Of a stretch of 64,000 nucleotides of DNA, positions 26,963 to 36,531 are shown one piece after another. Within the stretch, counting starts at the first letter, position 1. Each line of letters begins with the position of its first letter. Made by a program: the position numbers and the translations under genes. The stretch is from Cryobacterium aureum. Lineage in GTDB: Bacteria; Actinomycetota; Actinomycetes; Actinomycetales; Microbacteriaceae. The notes under the pieces are model-generated. The model searched no databases. It was not told the DNA's origin and saw only the letters and a list, made by a program, of their open reading frames with translations. The stretch is from assembly GCF_002954245.1 (NCBI RefSeq), contig NZ_PPTG01000048.1, forward strand, positions 620,001-684,000. Direction: 5' to 3'.

Positions 26963-27541
26963 CTATGTGGTGTGCCGAAGAAATTCCAGCGTGCGCTGAA
27001 GCAGCAGCGCTGCAGCACCCGCGTCATACGAGGGCAGCGAGCTGTCCGCGAAATAGTGTTGGTCTCCGGGATAGAGAATAAGCTCCGCGGTGTCCGTCGA
27101 CTCGACGAGCGCGCGGGCAGCGTCGATGTCACCCTCGCCGACGAAGATCGGGTCAGCGTCCATGCCGTGCACTTGCACCGGAACGCCATCCGGCCAGGCT
27201 GGGCCGAATTCGGAAACTGGAACGCAGGAATAGAACAGCAGAGCACCTCGGGCACCCTGGCGCGTCTGCGCCAGCTTCTGGGCGGGGAGCACCCCGAGGG
27301 AGAAACCCGCATAGACCAGTTCATCGGGCAGTCCCTCGACCGCCTGAACACCGCGTTCGATCAGGGCGCCGAATCCAATCTGCTCGGCATAACCAACGCC
27401 CTCATCTATGGTTTCCCAGGTACGGCCATCGAAGAGATCTGGCGTGTGAACGACATGCCCAGCCCTGCGCAGTTCGTCGGCAAATTGAACGATGCCCTGC
27501 GTGAGCCCCAGTGCGTGATGGAACAGAACGACTTCGACCAT
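26963..27541 (-). CDS. Dienelactone hydrolase family alpha/beta hydrolase
   Basis: A 192-residue alpha/beta hydrolase of the dienelactone hydrolase family. The segment VLFHHALGLTQGIVQFADEL is the oxyanion-loop strand, the nucleophile elbow is YAGFSLGV (serine where classical DLH has cysteine), the acid lies in GMDADPIFV, and the histidine in LYPGDQHYFADSS. The fold is compact with no lid insertion. I choose the ATG at 27541 (MVEVVLFHHALGL) with TGGAG eight bases upstream; the frame is open 23 codons further without support. The natural substrate is unknown; catechol degradation genes are absent nearby. Confidence 0.88.
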   Translation of the reverse strand: MVEVVLFHHALGLTQGIVQFADELRRAGHVVHTPDLFDGRTWETIDEGVGYAEQIGFGALIERGVQAVEGLPDELVYAGFSLGVLPAQKLAQTRQGARGALLFYSCVPVSEFGPAWPDGVPVQVHGMDADPIFVGEGDIDAARALVESTDTAELILYPGDQHYFADSSLPSYDAGAAALLLQRTLEFLRHTT

Positions 27542-27649
27542 TTTTTGGACTCCAGCTGCTGTGCACGGATGATCGTTGAGAACGATAGTAGTTCCCGTGG
27601 TTAAGTTCAACGGGACTTCTCTAATGGCTGGCCTGCCAAAAGAACAATA

Positions 27650-27677
27650 GGCGCCACCTCATCGAAGAGGTGACGCC
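27650..27677 (-). terminator. Terminator between the lipoprotein and hydrolase genes
   Basis: GGCGCCACCTC pairs with GAGGTGACGCC around the six-base loop ATCGAA (one bulge/mismatch). It lies 17 bases after the stop of the 27695-28159 lipoprotein gene on the minus strand, and the opposite side is followed by a T/A-rich stretch. Confidence 0.7.
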
Positions 27678-27694
27678 CATTCAGTGTTCGAAGG

Positions 27695-28159
27695 CTACGG
27701 GCGCGTCATCTCGACGTTTACAGTGACACCCATGGCCGTGAGCTCGTAGGACAGCACGCCGTCTTTATAGGTGAAGGATTTTGCCGTGTCGCCGGAGGCC
27801 AGGAGTGCGGTCTCCATCTGCGCAACATCGCCCTGTGAGTCCCACGAATACGACTCGGTGTCCTCGGTTGGTGCAGCGTACGAACCGATCCAGTAAACGG
27901 CCGTCGTCGAGTCGGTCCCGTTCACCCAATCAACAGTGATTTGTTCGCCCGTAATGGTCGCAGCCTGATAGGAGTCGTCGCTGTTCGAATTCGTCTGCTT
28001 CCACTCACCCGTGAGATCCAGCGGAACGACGACGACCTCTTCGACGGTCTCCTCCGTCTGTGCGGCGGAGGAGTCAGCCTTGGTTTCGGCGGCGGGGGCC
28101 GAGCACCCGGTGAGTAAGAGGAGAGCAGCTGCGAACGGGACGAGAAGACGATGTTTCAT
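27695..28159 (-). CDS. Predicted lipoprotein, function unknown
   Basis: A 154-residue exported lipoprotein: MKHRLLVPFAAALLLLTGCS gives a signal peptide with lipobox LLTGC at residue 19. It is followed by an acidic Ala/Glu-rich linker and a small beta-rich domain with LDLTGEWKQTNSNSDDSYQA, VDWVNGTDSTTAVYWIGSY and VLSYELTAMGVTVNVEM. No known domain is recognised. A TAGACT box (plus-strand 28166-28171) lies six bases before the ATG, so the transcript is probably leaderless; there is no ribosome binding site. The roughly 250 bases upstream, to narK, contain no gene. Confidence 0.85.
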   Translation of the reverse strand: MKHRLLVPFAAALLLLTGCSAPAAETKADSSAAQTEETVEEVVVVPLDLTGEWKQTNSNSDDSYQAATITGEQITVDWVNGTDSTTAVYWIGSYAAPTEDTESYSWDSQGDVAQMETALLASGDTAKSFTYKDGVLSYELTAMGVTVNVEMTRP

Positions 28160-28412
28160 ATGAGCAGTCTATGAGTTGCGGCGGACACCGCAGGCCCTGG
28201 CCCTCGGGTGCCCCCTGCTCGCGACCGAAATCCACGCCCCCAAGTAGTCTGGGAACACTGCAGCGCACGGGAGGGAGGAGACGCTTCGTGAGCATGAGGG
28301 ATGTTTCCGTGTCGACCGGTGCTCGTGGACGCATCCGCGCATTCACCGTACGGAGCGTACTGCGGAATCAGGACCTGACAAACCGTCGAATTTCAGATTC
28401 ACGAAAATGCAG

Positions 28413-29633
28413 TCATTTCGCGGGAGAGGGTGCTTGTGCGGGACGTTCGTGCACGGCCAGGATGGTGAAGACCAGCGCCGCTGCGGCAGTCCCCGCCAGC
28501 AGGAGCAGACCGATAGCGTAGCTGTGGTCAGCGTCGTTATAGGTCGCCCCCATCACGAGCGGGGGGAAATAGCCACCGAGCCCACCGGCGGCACTGACGA
28601 TACCGCTGACCGAACCCACCTTGTCGGGTGGCGCGTTGCGTCCCAACCAGGCGAACACTCCCCCGGCGCCCAGCCCGAGGGCCGACGCCATCGCCACGAA
28701 CGTCAGTCCGGCCGGGATCTCGCCGTCGGGGCGCAGATTGACCAACCAGGCGAGCACCGTGACTGCGGCCAGCGATACGATGACGACAGGTTTGGGGCCG
28801 ATTCGATCCGCCAGAATTCCACCGACTGGGCGCAGCAGAACGGCAGCGACGGCGAATCCGGCCGTGCGCGTTCCCGCTGCGGTCAGGTCGAAATCGTAGA
28901 TATCGCGCAGGTAGGTCGGCAGGTAAGTCGAGAAGGCAACGAACCCGCCGAACACCACACCGTAGAGAAAGCACATCTGCCAGGTCACACCGAGTTTCGC
29001 GGCTGCTAGCAGTTTGGGTATGAACGGCTGTGAGTTGGACACCCAGCTGGGTGCGTTCCCCATGCAGGTGCGCACCAGGACCGCCGTTGCGACCAGCAGC
29101 CCGGCCAGGATCAGGTGAGTGGGAATGTAGCCGAACCACTGCACAAATCGGGGGGTGAAGAATGCCGAGAGTGCCGTACCGCCCATTCCCGCACCGAATA
29201 TGCCGGTGGCAAAGCCTCGCCGGGTTACGTCGTACCAGTTGCTCACGAAGGGTATGCCGACGGCGAAGACCGTCCCGGCCACGCCCAGCAGAAGCGCGCA
29301 AAGCACGAGAGCCCAATAGACCCCCAGGGTTCCAGCCAGCGCAACGAGCAGAAGCGCCGGTACGGTGGCCAACAGCACCGCGGTGAACATGATCGGTCCT
29401 CCGAAGCGATCCGTCAGCACGCCCACCGGAATACGTCCGATCGAACCGACAAAGACGGGCATGGCCACTAAAACGGATGCCTGCGTCGACGAGAGATCCA
29501 GATCGAGGCTGTAACGAACCCCGAGCGGTGCCACGCTCGTCCACGCCCAAAAGCACACCACGGACGACATCGTCGCGAGAACGAGATTGAAGCCCTTGCT
29601 GCCCCTGGCGCGCTCCCGCAGAGGTTCAGCCAT
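28413..29633 (-). CDS. narK: Nitrate/nitrite transporter NarK (MFS, NNP family)
   Basis: A 406-residue, 12-helix major facilitator. The NNP-family motifs are visible: the conserved arginine region GVRYSLDLDLSSTQASVLVA with VGSIGRIPVGVLTDRFGG, and two glycine-rich signatures, GFATGIFGAGMGGTALSAFF and GSVSGIVSAAGGLGGYFPPL. It moves nitrate in and/or exchanges it for nitrite across the cytoplasmic membrane. The ATG at 29633 (MAEPLRERARG) begins two bases after the narI stop, so translation is probably coupled; the open frame upstream lies inside narI. It is the last gene of the nar operon, whereas many organisms have narK first. Confidence 0.92.
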   Translation of the reverse strand: MAEPLRERARGSKGFNLVLATMSSVVCFWAWTSVAPLGVRYSLDLDLSSTQASVLVAMPVFVGSIGRIPVGVLTDRFGGPIMFTAVLLATVPALLLVALAGTLGVYWALVLCALLLGVAGTVFAVGIPFVSNWYDVTRRGFATGIFGAGMGGTALSAFFTPRFVQWFGYIPTHLILAGLLVATAVLVRTCMGNAPSWVSNSQPFIPKLLAAAKLGVTWQMCFLYGVVFGGFVAFSTYLPTYLRDIYDFDLTAAGTRTAGFAVAAVLLRPVGGILADRIGPKPVVIVSLAAVTVLAWLVNLRPDGEIPAGLTFVAMASALGLGAGGVFAWLGRNAPPDKVGSVSGIVSAAGGLGGYFPPLVMGATYNDADHSYAIGLLLLAGTAAAALVFTILAVHERPAQAPSPAK

Positions 29634-29635
29634 GG

Positions 29636-30394
29636 CTATTTCTTGTCTCGCGTTCGGTCTTCGGTGCCGATCGGTGCCCAACCTCGCCGGATCGGTCTGA
29701 CCGCGCCGGGCACCTTGTCGCGGGTGCGGTAGACAATATACGGCCGGAACAGATAGTGCAGCGGGGCGGTGAAGGCGTGCACGAGCCGAGTGAAGGGCCA
29801 AATGCTGAACAGCAGCATCCCGACCAGGGTATGAATGTGGAACGAGAACGGGGCCGCCGCCATCGCCGTGATGTCGGGCTGCAGGATAAACAAGGAACGA
29901 AACCAGGGTGCAACGGTCTCCCGATAATTATGCCCATGCTCGCCCTCGAACACACTGGCCAGGGTCGTCCACAGGCCGAGCACGATGGCGGCGGTCAGCA
30001 CGACGTACATAACCTTGTCATTGCGGGTGGTGGCCATGAACACTGGCCCGGTCTTGCGCCGACGGTAGATCAGAATCAAAATCCCGCCGAGGGTACCAAC
30101 CCCGGCTACGCCGCCGACGAGCAGAGCGTTGAGATGGTAAAAGTCCTGGCTCATGCCTACCGCCAAGGTCCAGGCCATCGGAATAACCAGGCCGAAGAAG
30201 TGTCCGGCAATGACCGCGAGCAGCCCGAAGTGAAAGATCGGCGATCCAATCCGCAGCAGTCGACTCTCGTACAGTTGTGAGGACCGCGTCGTCCAGCCGA
30301 ATTGGTCGTATCGGTAGCGCCAGATCGAGCCGCCGATCAAAATGGCGACCATGACGTAGGGCAGCACGCCCCACAAGAGTAGGTCCATTTTCAC
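29636..30394 (-). CDS. narI: Respiratory nitrate reductase gamma subunit (cytochrome b)
   Basis: A 252-residue membrane cytochrome that oxidises menaquinol and passes electrons to NarH. Five hydrophobic segments are visible, with heme-ligand histidines in PIFHFGLLAVIAGHFFGL (two) and SFHIHTLVGMLL plus FTRLVHAFTAPLHYL. The RSSQLYESRLLRIGSP segment is typical of NarI. The start is GTG AAA ATG at 30394: its first four bases, GTGA, overlap the narJ stop, indicating translational coupling; an ATG two codons later is an alternative. The C-terminus is charged and cytoplasmic. Confidence 0.95.
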   Translation of the reverse strand: MKMDLLLWGVLPYVMVAILIGGSIWRYRYDQFGWTTRSSQLYESRLLRIGSPIFHFGLLAVIAGHFFGLVIPMAWTLAVGMSQDFYHLNALLVGGVAGVGTLGGILILIYRRRKTGPVFMATTRNDKVMYVVLTAAIVLGLWTTLASVFEGEHGHNYRETVAPWFRSLFILQPDITAMAAAPFSFHIHTLVGMLLFSIWPFTRLVHAFTAPLHYLFRPYIVYRTRDKVPGAVRPIRRGWAPIGTEDRTRDKK

Positions 30395-31008
30395 GCCCCC
30401 TTGAGCGGCAGCAGCCGGGGATCGTAGGGTTCGAGGCCGACGGTTTCGGTCGGCGGGCCGTATCCAGCCATTCGCTGCACCGCTTCCTGATCGGCCGGGG
30501 AGGAGCCTGGGAGTGTGCCGCAGACGCCAGCGACGACCTCACCGTAGGGCGACCCATGCTCGATCAAGGCGAGCCGCAACAGTTCGAGGCTCGGTCGGTA
30601 CTGCCGCAATAACTCCCGGCCGGCGATGGGGTCGGCGATCGCCGCGAACTCGAGCACGAGCGGTAGGAAATCGGGCAGTTCGCCGTGGGTATTCGTCAGA
30701 AAATCGGTCTGGCGGTATACCTTTTTGAAGGCGGCAAGCACGTCACCACGGCGCCGGGTGTCACCGTCCGTCCAGTACGACAGGTAGAGCGGATGATGTT
30801 TGCTCAGATCGAAGGTCTCCACGTAGCGCCGCTGCAGTGTGCCGAGGTCGGCCCCCGTCAGGTATTCGAAGAAACCCTTGAATTTCGCGGCCTTGCGGCC
30901 CTGCTCGGCGAGCGCGGCGCGCATCAACGGCAGCCGCTCCAACAGTTCGGCATCGGGATACGACAGGCACCAGCCGGCAGCCTGGTAAACCACCCGATCT
31001 CGCATCAT
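30391..31008 (-). CDS. narJ: Nitrate reductase molybdenum cofactor assembly chaperone
   Basis: A 205-residue cytoplasmic chaperone of the TorD/NarJ fold needed for cofactor insertion into NarG. Recognisable segments are AAGWCLSYPDAELLERLP at the N-terminus, DLGTLQRRYVETFDLSKHHP and LYLSYWTDGDTRRRGDVLAAF, then LPDFLPLVLEFAAI. It is not part of the mature enzyme. The start ATG overlaps the narH stop (ATGA), and its own stop overlaps narI. Confidence 0.95.
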   Translation of the reverse strand: MMRDRVVYQAAGWCLSYPDAELLERLPLMRAALAEQGRKAAKFKGFFEYLTGADLGTLQRRYVETFDLSKHHPLYLSYWTDGDTRRRGDVLAAFKKVYRQTDFLTNTHGELPDFLPLVLEFAAIADPIAGRELLRQYRPSLELLRLALIEHGSPYGEVVAGVCGTLPGSSPADQEAVQRMAGYGPPTETVGLEPYDPRLLPLKGA

Positions 31009-32765
31009 GGCGTGCCCGCTGAGTCACCGTCACCCGTGCCAGCGCCCGTGCCCGAGTCCGACACCGGGCCGTGCAGGTCGGCCGGAGACGCCGCCGCCGC
31101 CCGTGGCACATCGCGAGTCTCCGGAAACAGGCCAGCCGGGGCGCCGTTGCCGTCCCAGTTGAGCAGGTTCACCCGGTTGCGCAGGGTCGCCGCGCCGCTG
31201 GCGGTGTCGGAGGTCTGCCGATCCTTCAAAGCGTAGAAGTTCTCCACGGCGACCGGTGTCGGCCGTCCGCTGGCCTCACCGAACGGCGAGTCCTCGTACA
31301 TGCCGGGGCCGCCCTCGAAGTCCACGGAGCAGCCCATCTCCTCCAGATCGTGCGCCTGCTCCACGTGCGCCTTCGGAATGACGTAGCGCTCCTCGTATTT
31401 GGCGATGGCCATCAACCGGTACATTTCGTACATCGATTCCGGTGACATTCCAACGGAGGCCGGAATGTCGACATCCGCTTCTTGGCCGAGGGTGATGCCG
31501 CGCATGTAGGCTCGCATCGCGGCGAGCTTGCGCAGCACCGCGGTGATGCGGTCGGTGTCGCCGGCGGTGAACAGCTCGGCGAGATACTCGACCGGGATGC
31601 GCAGGGCGTCGATCGCGCCGAACAGAGTTCCGCTGTCTTCAGCATCGTGGCCCTGGTCGCTGAGCAGATCCACGATCGGGGACAGCGGCGGCACGTACCA
31701 GACCATCGGCATGGTGCGGTATTCAGGGTGCAACGGCAGGGCGACCTTGTAGACCTTCGCGAGCGCGTACACCGGTGAGCGCCGGGCTGCGTCGATCCAA
31801 TCGTCGGGTATACCCTGAGCGGATGCCGCGGCCGCCACCGCGGGATCGAACGGGTCGAGCAGCACATCCATCTGCGATTCGTACAAATCTTTCTCGTCGG
31901 TGACGGCCGCAGCATCCGTCACCCGATCAGCGTCGTAGAGGAACAAACCCAGGTAGCGCAGACGCCCCACGCAGGTTTCCGAGCACACCGTCGGTAACCC
32001 GATTTCGACGCGGGGATAGCAGAAGGTGCACTTCTCGGCCTTGCCCGTTTTGTGGTTGAAATAGATTTTCTTGTAGGGGCAGCCGGTGATGCACTGACGC
32101 CAACCGCGGCATTTGTCTTGGTCGACGAGCACAATGCCGTCCTCTACCCGCTTGTAGATGGCGCCAGAAGGGCAGGATGCCATGCAGGAAGGATTCAAGC
32201 AGTGCTCGCAGATTCGTGGCAGGTAGAACATGAACGTCTGCTCGAAGGCGAACTTGATCTTGTCCTCGGATTCGCGGCGCACCTTTTCCACGATGGGATC
32301 GAGGTGGCCCATCTCCGGGGCTCCGCCGAGATCGTCGTCCCAGTTAGCCGACCAGGTGATTTTGGTGTCCTTGCCGGTGATCAGCGACTTTGGCCTGGCG
32401 ACGGGAAAGTCATCGCCGAGCGGCGCATCGATGAGGGTCTTGTAGTCGTAGGTCCAGGGTTCGTAGTAGTCCTTCAGCTCGGGTTGCACCGGGCTTGCGA
32501 ACAGCCCGAGAAGTTTGGCGACGCGACCGCCACTTTTCAGTGCCAACCGACCCTTCTTGTTGAGCTTCCAGCCGCCGCGCCACTTCTCCTGATCTTCGTA
32601 GCGGCGCGGGTAGCCCTGTCCTGGTCGGGTTTCGACGTTATTGAACCAGACGTATTCTGTGCCAGCCCGGTTGGTCCAGGCCTGTTTGCAGGTGACAGAG
32701 CAGGTGTGGCAGCCGATGCATTTATCGAGGTTCATCACCATGCCCATTTGAGCCATAACGCGCAT
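31005..32765 (-). CDS. narH: Respiratory nitrate reductase beta subunit (Fe-S)
   Basis: A 586-residue electron-transfer subunit. It binds four Fe-S clusters through the cysteine groups CIGCHTCSVTCKQAW (C16, C19, C22, C26), CEHCLNPSCMASCPSG, CRGWRQCITGCPYKK and CTFCYPRVE with CSETCVGRLRYLG. The tryptophan in CRGWRQC replaces one cysteine, as in other NarH proteins where that site holds a [3Fe-4S] cluster. The C-terminal 60 residues are an unusual Gly/Ala/Asp/Ser-rich tail. The start is ATG at 32765, overlapping the narG stop by one base (TGATG); the frame upstream of it belongs to narG. The ribosome binding site AGGAGG lies inside the end of narG. Confidence 0.96.
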   Translation of the reverse strand: MRVMAQMGMVMNLDKCIGCHTCSVTCKQAWTNRAGTEYVWFNNVETRPGQGYPRRYEDQEKWRGGWKLNKKGRLALKSGGRVAKLLGLFASPVQPELKDYYEPWTYDYKTLIDAPLGDDFPVARPKSLITGKDTKITWSANWDDDLGGAPEMGHLDPIVEKVRRESEDKIKFAFEQTFMFYLPRICEHCLNPSCMASCPSGAIYKRVEDGIVLVDQDKCRGWRQCITGCPYKKIYFNHKTGKAEKCTFCYPRVEIGLPTVCSETCVGRLRYLGLFLYDADRVTDAAAVTDEKDLYESQMDVLLDPFDPAVAAAASAQGIPDDWIDAARRSPVYALAKVYKVALPLHPEYRTMPMVWYVPPLSPIVDLLSDQGHDAEDSGTLFGAIDALRIPVEYLAELFTAGDTDRITAVLRKLAAMRAYMRGITLGQEADVDIPASVGMSPESMYEMYRLMAIAKYEERYVIPKAHVEQAHDLEEMGCSVDFEGGPGMYEDSPFGEASGRPTPVAVENFYALKDRQTSDTASGAATLRNRVNLLNWDGNGAPAGLFPETRDVPRAAAASPADLHGPVSDSGTGAGTGDGDSAGTP

Positions 32766-35700
32766 CAGTACCGCACCTCCTGGGAACGTCGCCGAATGGT
32801 TGAGACCATGTCTCGCTGGTTGCCGGTCGGCCCCAGGTAGTTGAAGGCGTAGGAGAGTTGCGCGTAACCCCCGATGAGGTGGGTCGGTTTCACGAGCAGC
32901 CGGCTCACCGAGTTGTGGATGCCGCCGCGGCGCCCGGTAGCCTCGGACTTGGGAACATCGATGGTGCGCTCCTGCGCGTGATAGACGTAGACGACGCCCT
33001 GCGGCATCCGGTGGCTGACGATGGCCCGGCCCACGAGCACACCGTTCATGCTCACGCACTCCACCCAGTCGTTGTCGGCGACCTCGATGGAGGCCGCGTC
33101 GATCGGGCTCATCCACACGGTCGGGCCGCCGCGGGACAGCGACAGCATGAACAGGTTGTCCTGATACTCGGAGTGGATGGACCATTTGGAGTGCGGGGTG
33201 AGGTAGCGCACAGTGACCTCGGTGGTGCCGTTGGGCCCGAATTTAGGTTCGCCGAACAAACGCTGCATGTCGAGCGGCGGGCGGTACGTCGGCAGGGCCT
33301 CGCCGAGGTCGATGATCCAGTCGTGATCGAGGAAGAAGTGCATGCGCCCGGTGAGGGTGTGCCACGGCTTGAGTCGTTCGACGTTGATCGTGAACGGGGA
33401 ATAGCGGCGACCGCCGGTTTCTGACCCAGACCATTCCGGTGACGTGATCACCGGCACCGGGGCGGCCTGGGTCTGGGCGAAGGTGACGCGTTTCTCCTCA
33501 GAGCCGGCCGCGAGGTCGACGAGGTGCATTCCGGTTTGCTTCTCGAGTTCCCGAAAACCCTGCACAGCGAGCTCGCCGTTGGTTGTTCCGGAGAAACTCA
33601 GAATCGCCTGCGCGAACTTCGCGTCGGTGTCGATCGCCGGACGGCCGTCACCGGCACCGCCGAGCATCACTCCGTTGCTGCGGGCGAGCCGTTCGATCTC
33701 GTGCTCCATGCGGTAGGTCACGTTCTTCACCGTGAAGCCGCGCTCTTCGGCGAGCGGCCCCACTGTCGCGAGTTTCTCGGCGATCGCGGTGTAGTCGCGT
33801 TCCACGATCGAAAAAACCGGCATGTTCTGCCCGGGCACAGCGGCAACGAACGAGTCCCGCCAGTCCCGTACGACGCCGCCCGGCTGTGCGATCTCCCCGG
33901 GGGTGTCGTGCTGCAGCGGCACGCTCACGAGATCCCGTCGTGTGCCGAGATGAACTCGCGCCTGCCGGGAGAATTCCTCGGCGAGCACGCGGAAGGTGTC
34001 GAAATCAGTCTTGGCCTCCCACGGCGGATCGATCGCCGGGCTGAAGGCATGCACAAATGGATGCATGTCGGTCGAAGACAAGTCGTGCTTTTCGTACCAG
34101 GTGGCCGCCGGAAAGACGATGTCCGACAGCAGCGTGGTCGAGGTCATCCGAAAATCGGCGGACGCCAGCAGGTCGAGTTTGCCCTCTGGCGCGGTCTCGC
34201 GCCAGGTCACATCGCGGGGCCGGGCGGCGTTCACGTGATCCTGGCCGAGCACGTTGTGGTGGGTACCGAGCAGATGCTTGAGAAAGTACTCGTTTCCCTT
34301 GGCGGAGGAACCGAACAGGTTCGAGCGCCACAGCACCAGGGTGCGCGGCCAGTTCTCGGGGGCATCAACGTCGTCGATGGCCGCGGTGAGTCGGCCACTC
34401 TTCAACGCGTCGGCGATGTAGCGCGGGGCATCCGTTGTTTCGCCGCGGTCGATCGCACCCTGCACCTCGTCGGCGAGGTCGAGCGGGTTGCGGTCGAACT
34501 GCGGGTAGAACGGCATCCAGCCCAACCGCGCCGATTGGGCGATCGTGTCGGCGGTGTGCATGCCGTCGAAGTGGCCAGTAGCGAGCGGCGATTTCAGCGA
34601 GTCCGCCGAATACCCGTCCGACCGCCACTGGTCGGTGTGCATGTACCAGTAGCCGGTGCCGATCATCGTGCGCGGCGGGCGACTCCAGTCCAGCGCGTTG
34701 GCCAGGGAGATCCACCCGGTGATCGGGCGGGTCTTTTCCTGCCCAACGTAGTGCGCCCAGCCGCCGCCGTTACGGCCCATGCAGCCGGTCAGCATCAGCA
34801 GCGACAGTACCGCCCGGTACGTCGCATCGCCGTGGAACCACTGGCAGATTCCGGCGCCCATGATGATCATCGACCGGCCCTTGGACTGCTCGGCGTTGCG
34901 GGCGAATTCCCGCGCCACCCGAATGCAGGCCTCGGCCGGCACGCTCGTGATCTCGGCCTGCCAGGCCGGTGTGTATGGCGTGGATACGTCGTCGTAACCG
35001 GTGGCCCAGTCGCCGGGCAGCCCTGGCCGGCCCACCCCGTACTGCGCCATCATCAGGTCGAACACCGTCGTCACCAGGTGGCCGGCGACACGGCGCACCG
35101 GCACCCCGCGGGTCAGGATCGAGCCCTCGCCAGAAGGCGCTTCGAAACACGGCAGACGGATGCTCGCGGCCTCGCCGTTCGCCCCTCCAAGAAGCGTCAG
35201 CGCCGGGTCGATACCCTCCAGATCCAGGTTCCACTTGCCCTGCCCCGCCTCGCCGTAGCGGTAGCCGATCGATCCGTTCGGGACGACCGGCGCACCCGTG
35301 TCCGCATCGAGCAGCACCGTCTTGAACGCAGCGCCCTCGGTACCGGCGTGCTCCGGCAGGTCGGCGGCGGTGAGGAACTTCGTAGGCACGAGCCCTTGGC
35401 CATCGGCGTGCTCCTCGAGTCGCACCAGAAAGGGCAGGTCGGTGTACCGGCGCACGTAGCCCTCGAAGTACGGGATGCTCCGCTCGACGAAGAATTCCTT
35501 GAGCAGCACGTGGCCCATGGCCATGGCGAGCGCGGCATCCGTTCCCGCCTGTGCCGGCAGCCACTCATCGGCGAACTTGGTGTTGTCAGCGTAGTCCGGG
35601 CTGATCGCGATGACCTTGGTGCCGCGGTAGCGTACCTCGGCCATCCAATGGGCATCCGGCGTGCGGGTCACCGGCACGTTCGAACCCCACATCATGAGGT

Positions 35701-36484
35701 AGGTGGCGTCCCACCAGTCACCGGACTCGGGAACGTCGGTCTGGTCGCCGAAGACCTGCGGGCTGGCCACCGGGAGGTCGGCGTACCAGTCGTAGAACGA
35801 GGTCATGACGCCGCCGATGAGCTGAATGAAGCGGTTACCGACAGCGTGGGAGACCATCGACATGGCCGGGATCGGGGAGAACCCCGAGCAGCGGTCTGGG
35901 CCGTAGGTCTTGATCGTGTGCACGTGGGCCGCGGCGGTGATCTCGATCGCTTCCGTCCACGGGATGCGCACTAGCCCGCCTTTACCGCGAGCCTGCTGGT
36001 ATCGGCGGCGGCGTTCGGGGTCTCCCACGACATCCGCCCAGGCCAATACCGGGTCGTTCAGCCGGGCCTTGGCCTCACGGTACATTTCAACGAGAACGCC
36101 GCGTGCGTATGGGTAGCGCACCCGGGTCGGCGAGTAGGTGTACCAGCTGAATGCCGCTCCGCGTGGGCAGCCGCGGGGTTCATACTCGGGGCTGTCCGGA
36201 CCCACCGAGGGGTAGTCCGTCTGCTGAGCCTCCCAGGTGATGATGCCGTCACGCACGTAGACCTTCCACGAGCATGACCCGGTGCAGTTGACACCATGGG
36301 TGGACCTAACCACCTTGTCGTGGCTCCACCGGTCACGGTAGAACACGTCTCCCTTACGGCCGCCCTCGCGAAATACCGCCCGGCCGTCATCTGTTTGTTC
36401 CCACCGCGTGAAAAAACGGCCAAGCGACAGCATTGCATCCGACGCTTTTCCGTCCAACCCAGCAGGCAAAGGTCCAGCTGCCAT
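32765..36484 (-). CDS. narG: Respiratory nitrate reductase alpha subunit (Mo-bisMGD)
   Basis: The 1239-residue catalytic subunit reduces nitrate to nitrite on the cytoplasmic face. The N-terminal FS0 cluster site is HGVNCTGSCSW (His63, Cys67, Cys71) with the fourth cysteine, C106, in RGCPRGAAFSWY. Downstream are YLMMWGSNVPVTRTPDAHW, IIMGAGICQWFHGDATYRAV and the C-terminal NDWVECVSMNG/YVYHAQERTIDVPKS of the MopB family. There is no twin-arginine signal, as expected for cytoplasmic NarG. The start is ATG at 36484, preceded at six bases by TAGGCT, so the message is probably leaderless. It is the first gene of narGHJIK. No nar regulators or molybdenum cofactor genes occur in the window. Confidence 0.97.
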   Translation of the reverse strand: MAAGPLPAGLDGKASDAMLSLGRFFTRWEQTDDGRAVFREGGRKGDVFYRDRWSHDKVVRSTHGVNCTGSCSWKVYVRDGIITWEAQQTDYPSVGPDSPEYEPRGCPRGAAFSWYTYSPTRVRYPYARGVLVEMYREAKARLNDPVLAWADVVGDPERRRRYQQARGKGGLVRIPWTEAIEITAAAHVHTIKTYGPDRCSGFSPIPAMSMVSHAVGNRFIQLIGGVMTSFYDWYADLPVASPQVFGDQTDVPESGDWWDATYLMMWGSNVPVTRTPDAHWMAEVRYRGTKVIAISPDYADNTKFADEWLPAQAGTDAALAMAMGHVLLKEFFVERSIPYFEGYVRRYTDLPFLVRLEEHADGQGLVPTKFLTAADLPEHAGTEGAAFKTVLLDADTGAPVVPNGSIGYRYGEAGQGKWNLDLEGIDPALTLLGGANGEAASIRLPCFEAPSGEGSILTRGVPVRRVAGHLVTTVFDLMMAQYGVGRPGLPGDWATGYDDVSTPYTPAWQAEITSVPAEACIRVAREFARNAEQSKGRSMIIMGAGICQWFHGDATYRAVLSLLMLTGCMGRNGGGWAHYVGQEKTRPITGWISLANALDWSRPPRTMIGTGYWYMHTDQWRSDGYSADSLKSPLATGHFDGMHTADTIAQSARLGWMPFYPQFDRNPLDLADEVQGAIDRGETTDAPRYIADALKSGRLTAAIDDVDAPENWPRTLVLWRSNLFGSSAKGNEYFLKHLLGTHHNVLGQDHVNAARPRDVTWRETAPEGKLDLLASADFRMTSTTLLSDIVFPAATWYEKHDLSSTDMHPFVHAFSPAIDPPWEAKTDFDTFRVLAEEFSRQARVHLGTRRDLVSVPLQHDTPGEIAQPGGVVRDWRDSFVAAVPGQNMPVFSIVERDYTAIAEKLATVGPLAEERGFTVKNVTYRMEHEIERLARSNGVMLGGAGDGRPAIDTDAKFAQAILSFSGTTNGELAVQGFRELEKQTGMHLVDLAAGSEEKRVTFAQTQAAPVPVITSPEWSGSETGGRRYSPFTINVERLKPWHTLTGRMHFFLDHDWIIDLGEALPTYRPPLDMQRLFGEPKFGPNGTTEVTVRYLTPHSKWSIHSEYQDNLFMLSLSRGGPTVWMSPIDAASIEVADNDWVECVSMNGVLVGRAIVSHRMPQGVVYVYHAQERTIDVPKSEATGRRGGIHNSVSRLLVKPTHLIGGYAQLSYAFNYLGPTGNQRDMVSTIRRRSQEVRY

Positions 36485-36490
36485 GGAGAC

Positions 36491-36496
36491 AGCCTA
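36491..36496 (-). promoter_or_regulatory. -10 box of narG (leaderless)
   Basis: On the minus strand TAGGCT lies six bases before the narG ATG. No Shine-Dalgarno sequence is present. The box lies downstream of the stop codon of a GNAT remnant on the same strand, so the narG promoter region is built on decayed coding sequence. Confidence 0.5.
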
Positions 36497-36531
36497 GGTC
36501 GCCGGGTCACAGAGCGCTAGGACGTATTCGT

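Noticed and set aside
33524..35974. 816-codon plus-strand open frame opposite narG
   Set aside because: Antisense shadow of narG, whose protein is unmistakable; the frame is Arg/His/Gly-rich without any family features or ribosome binding site.
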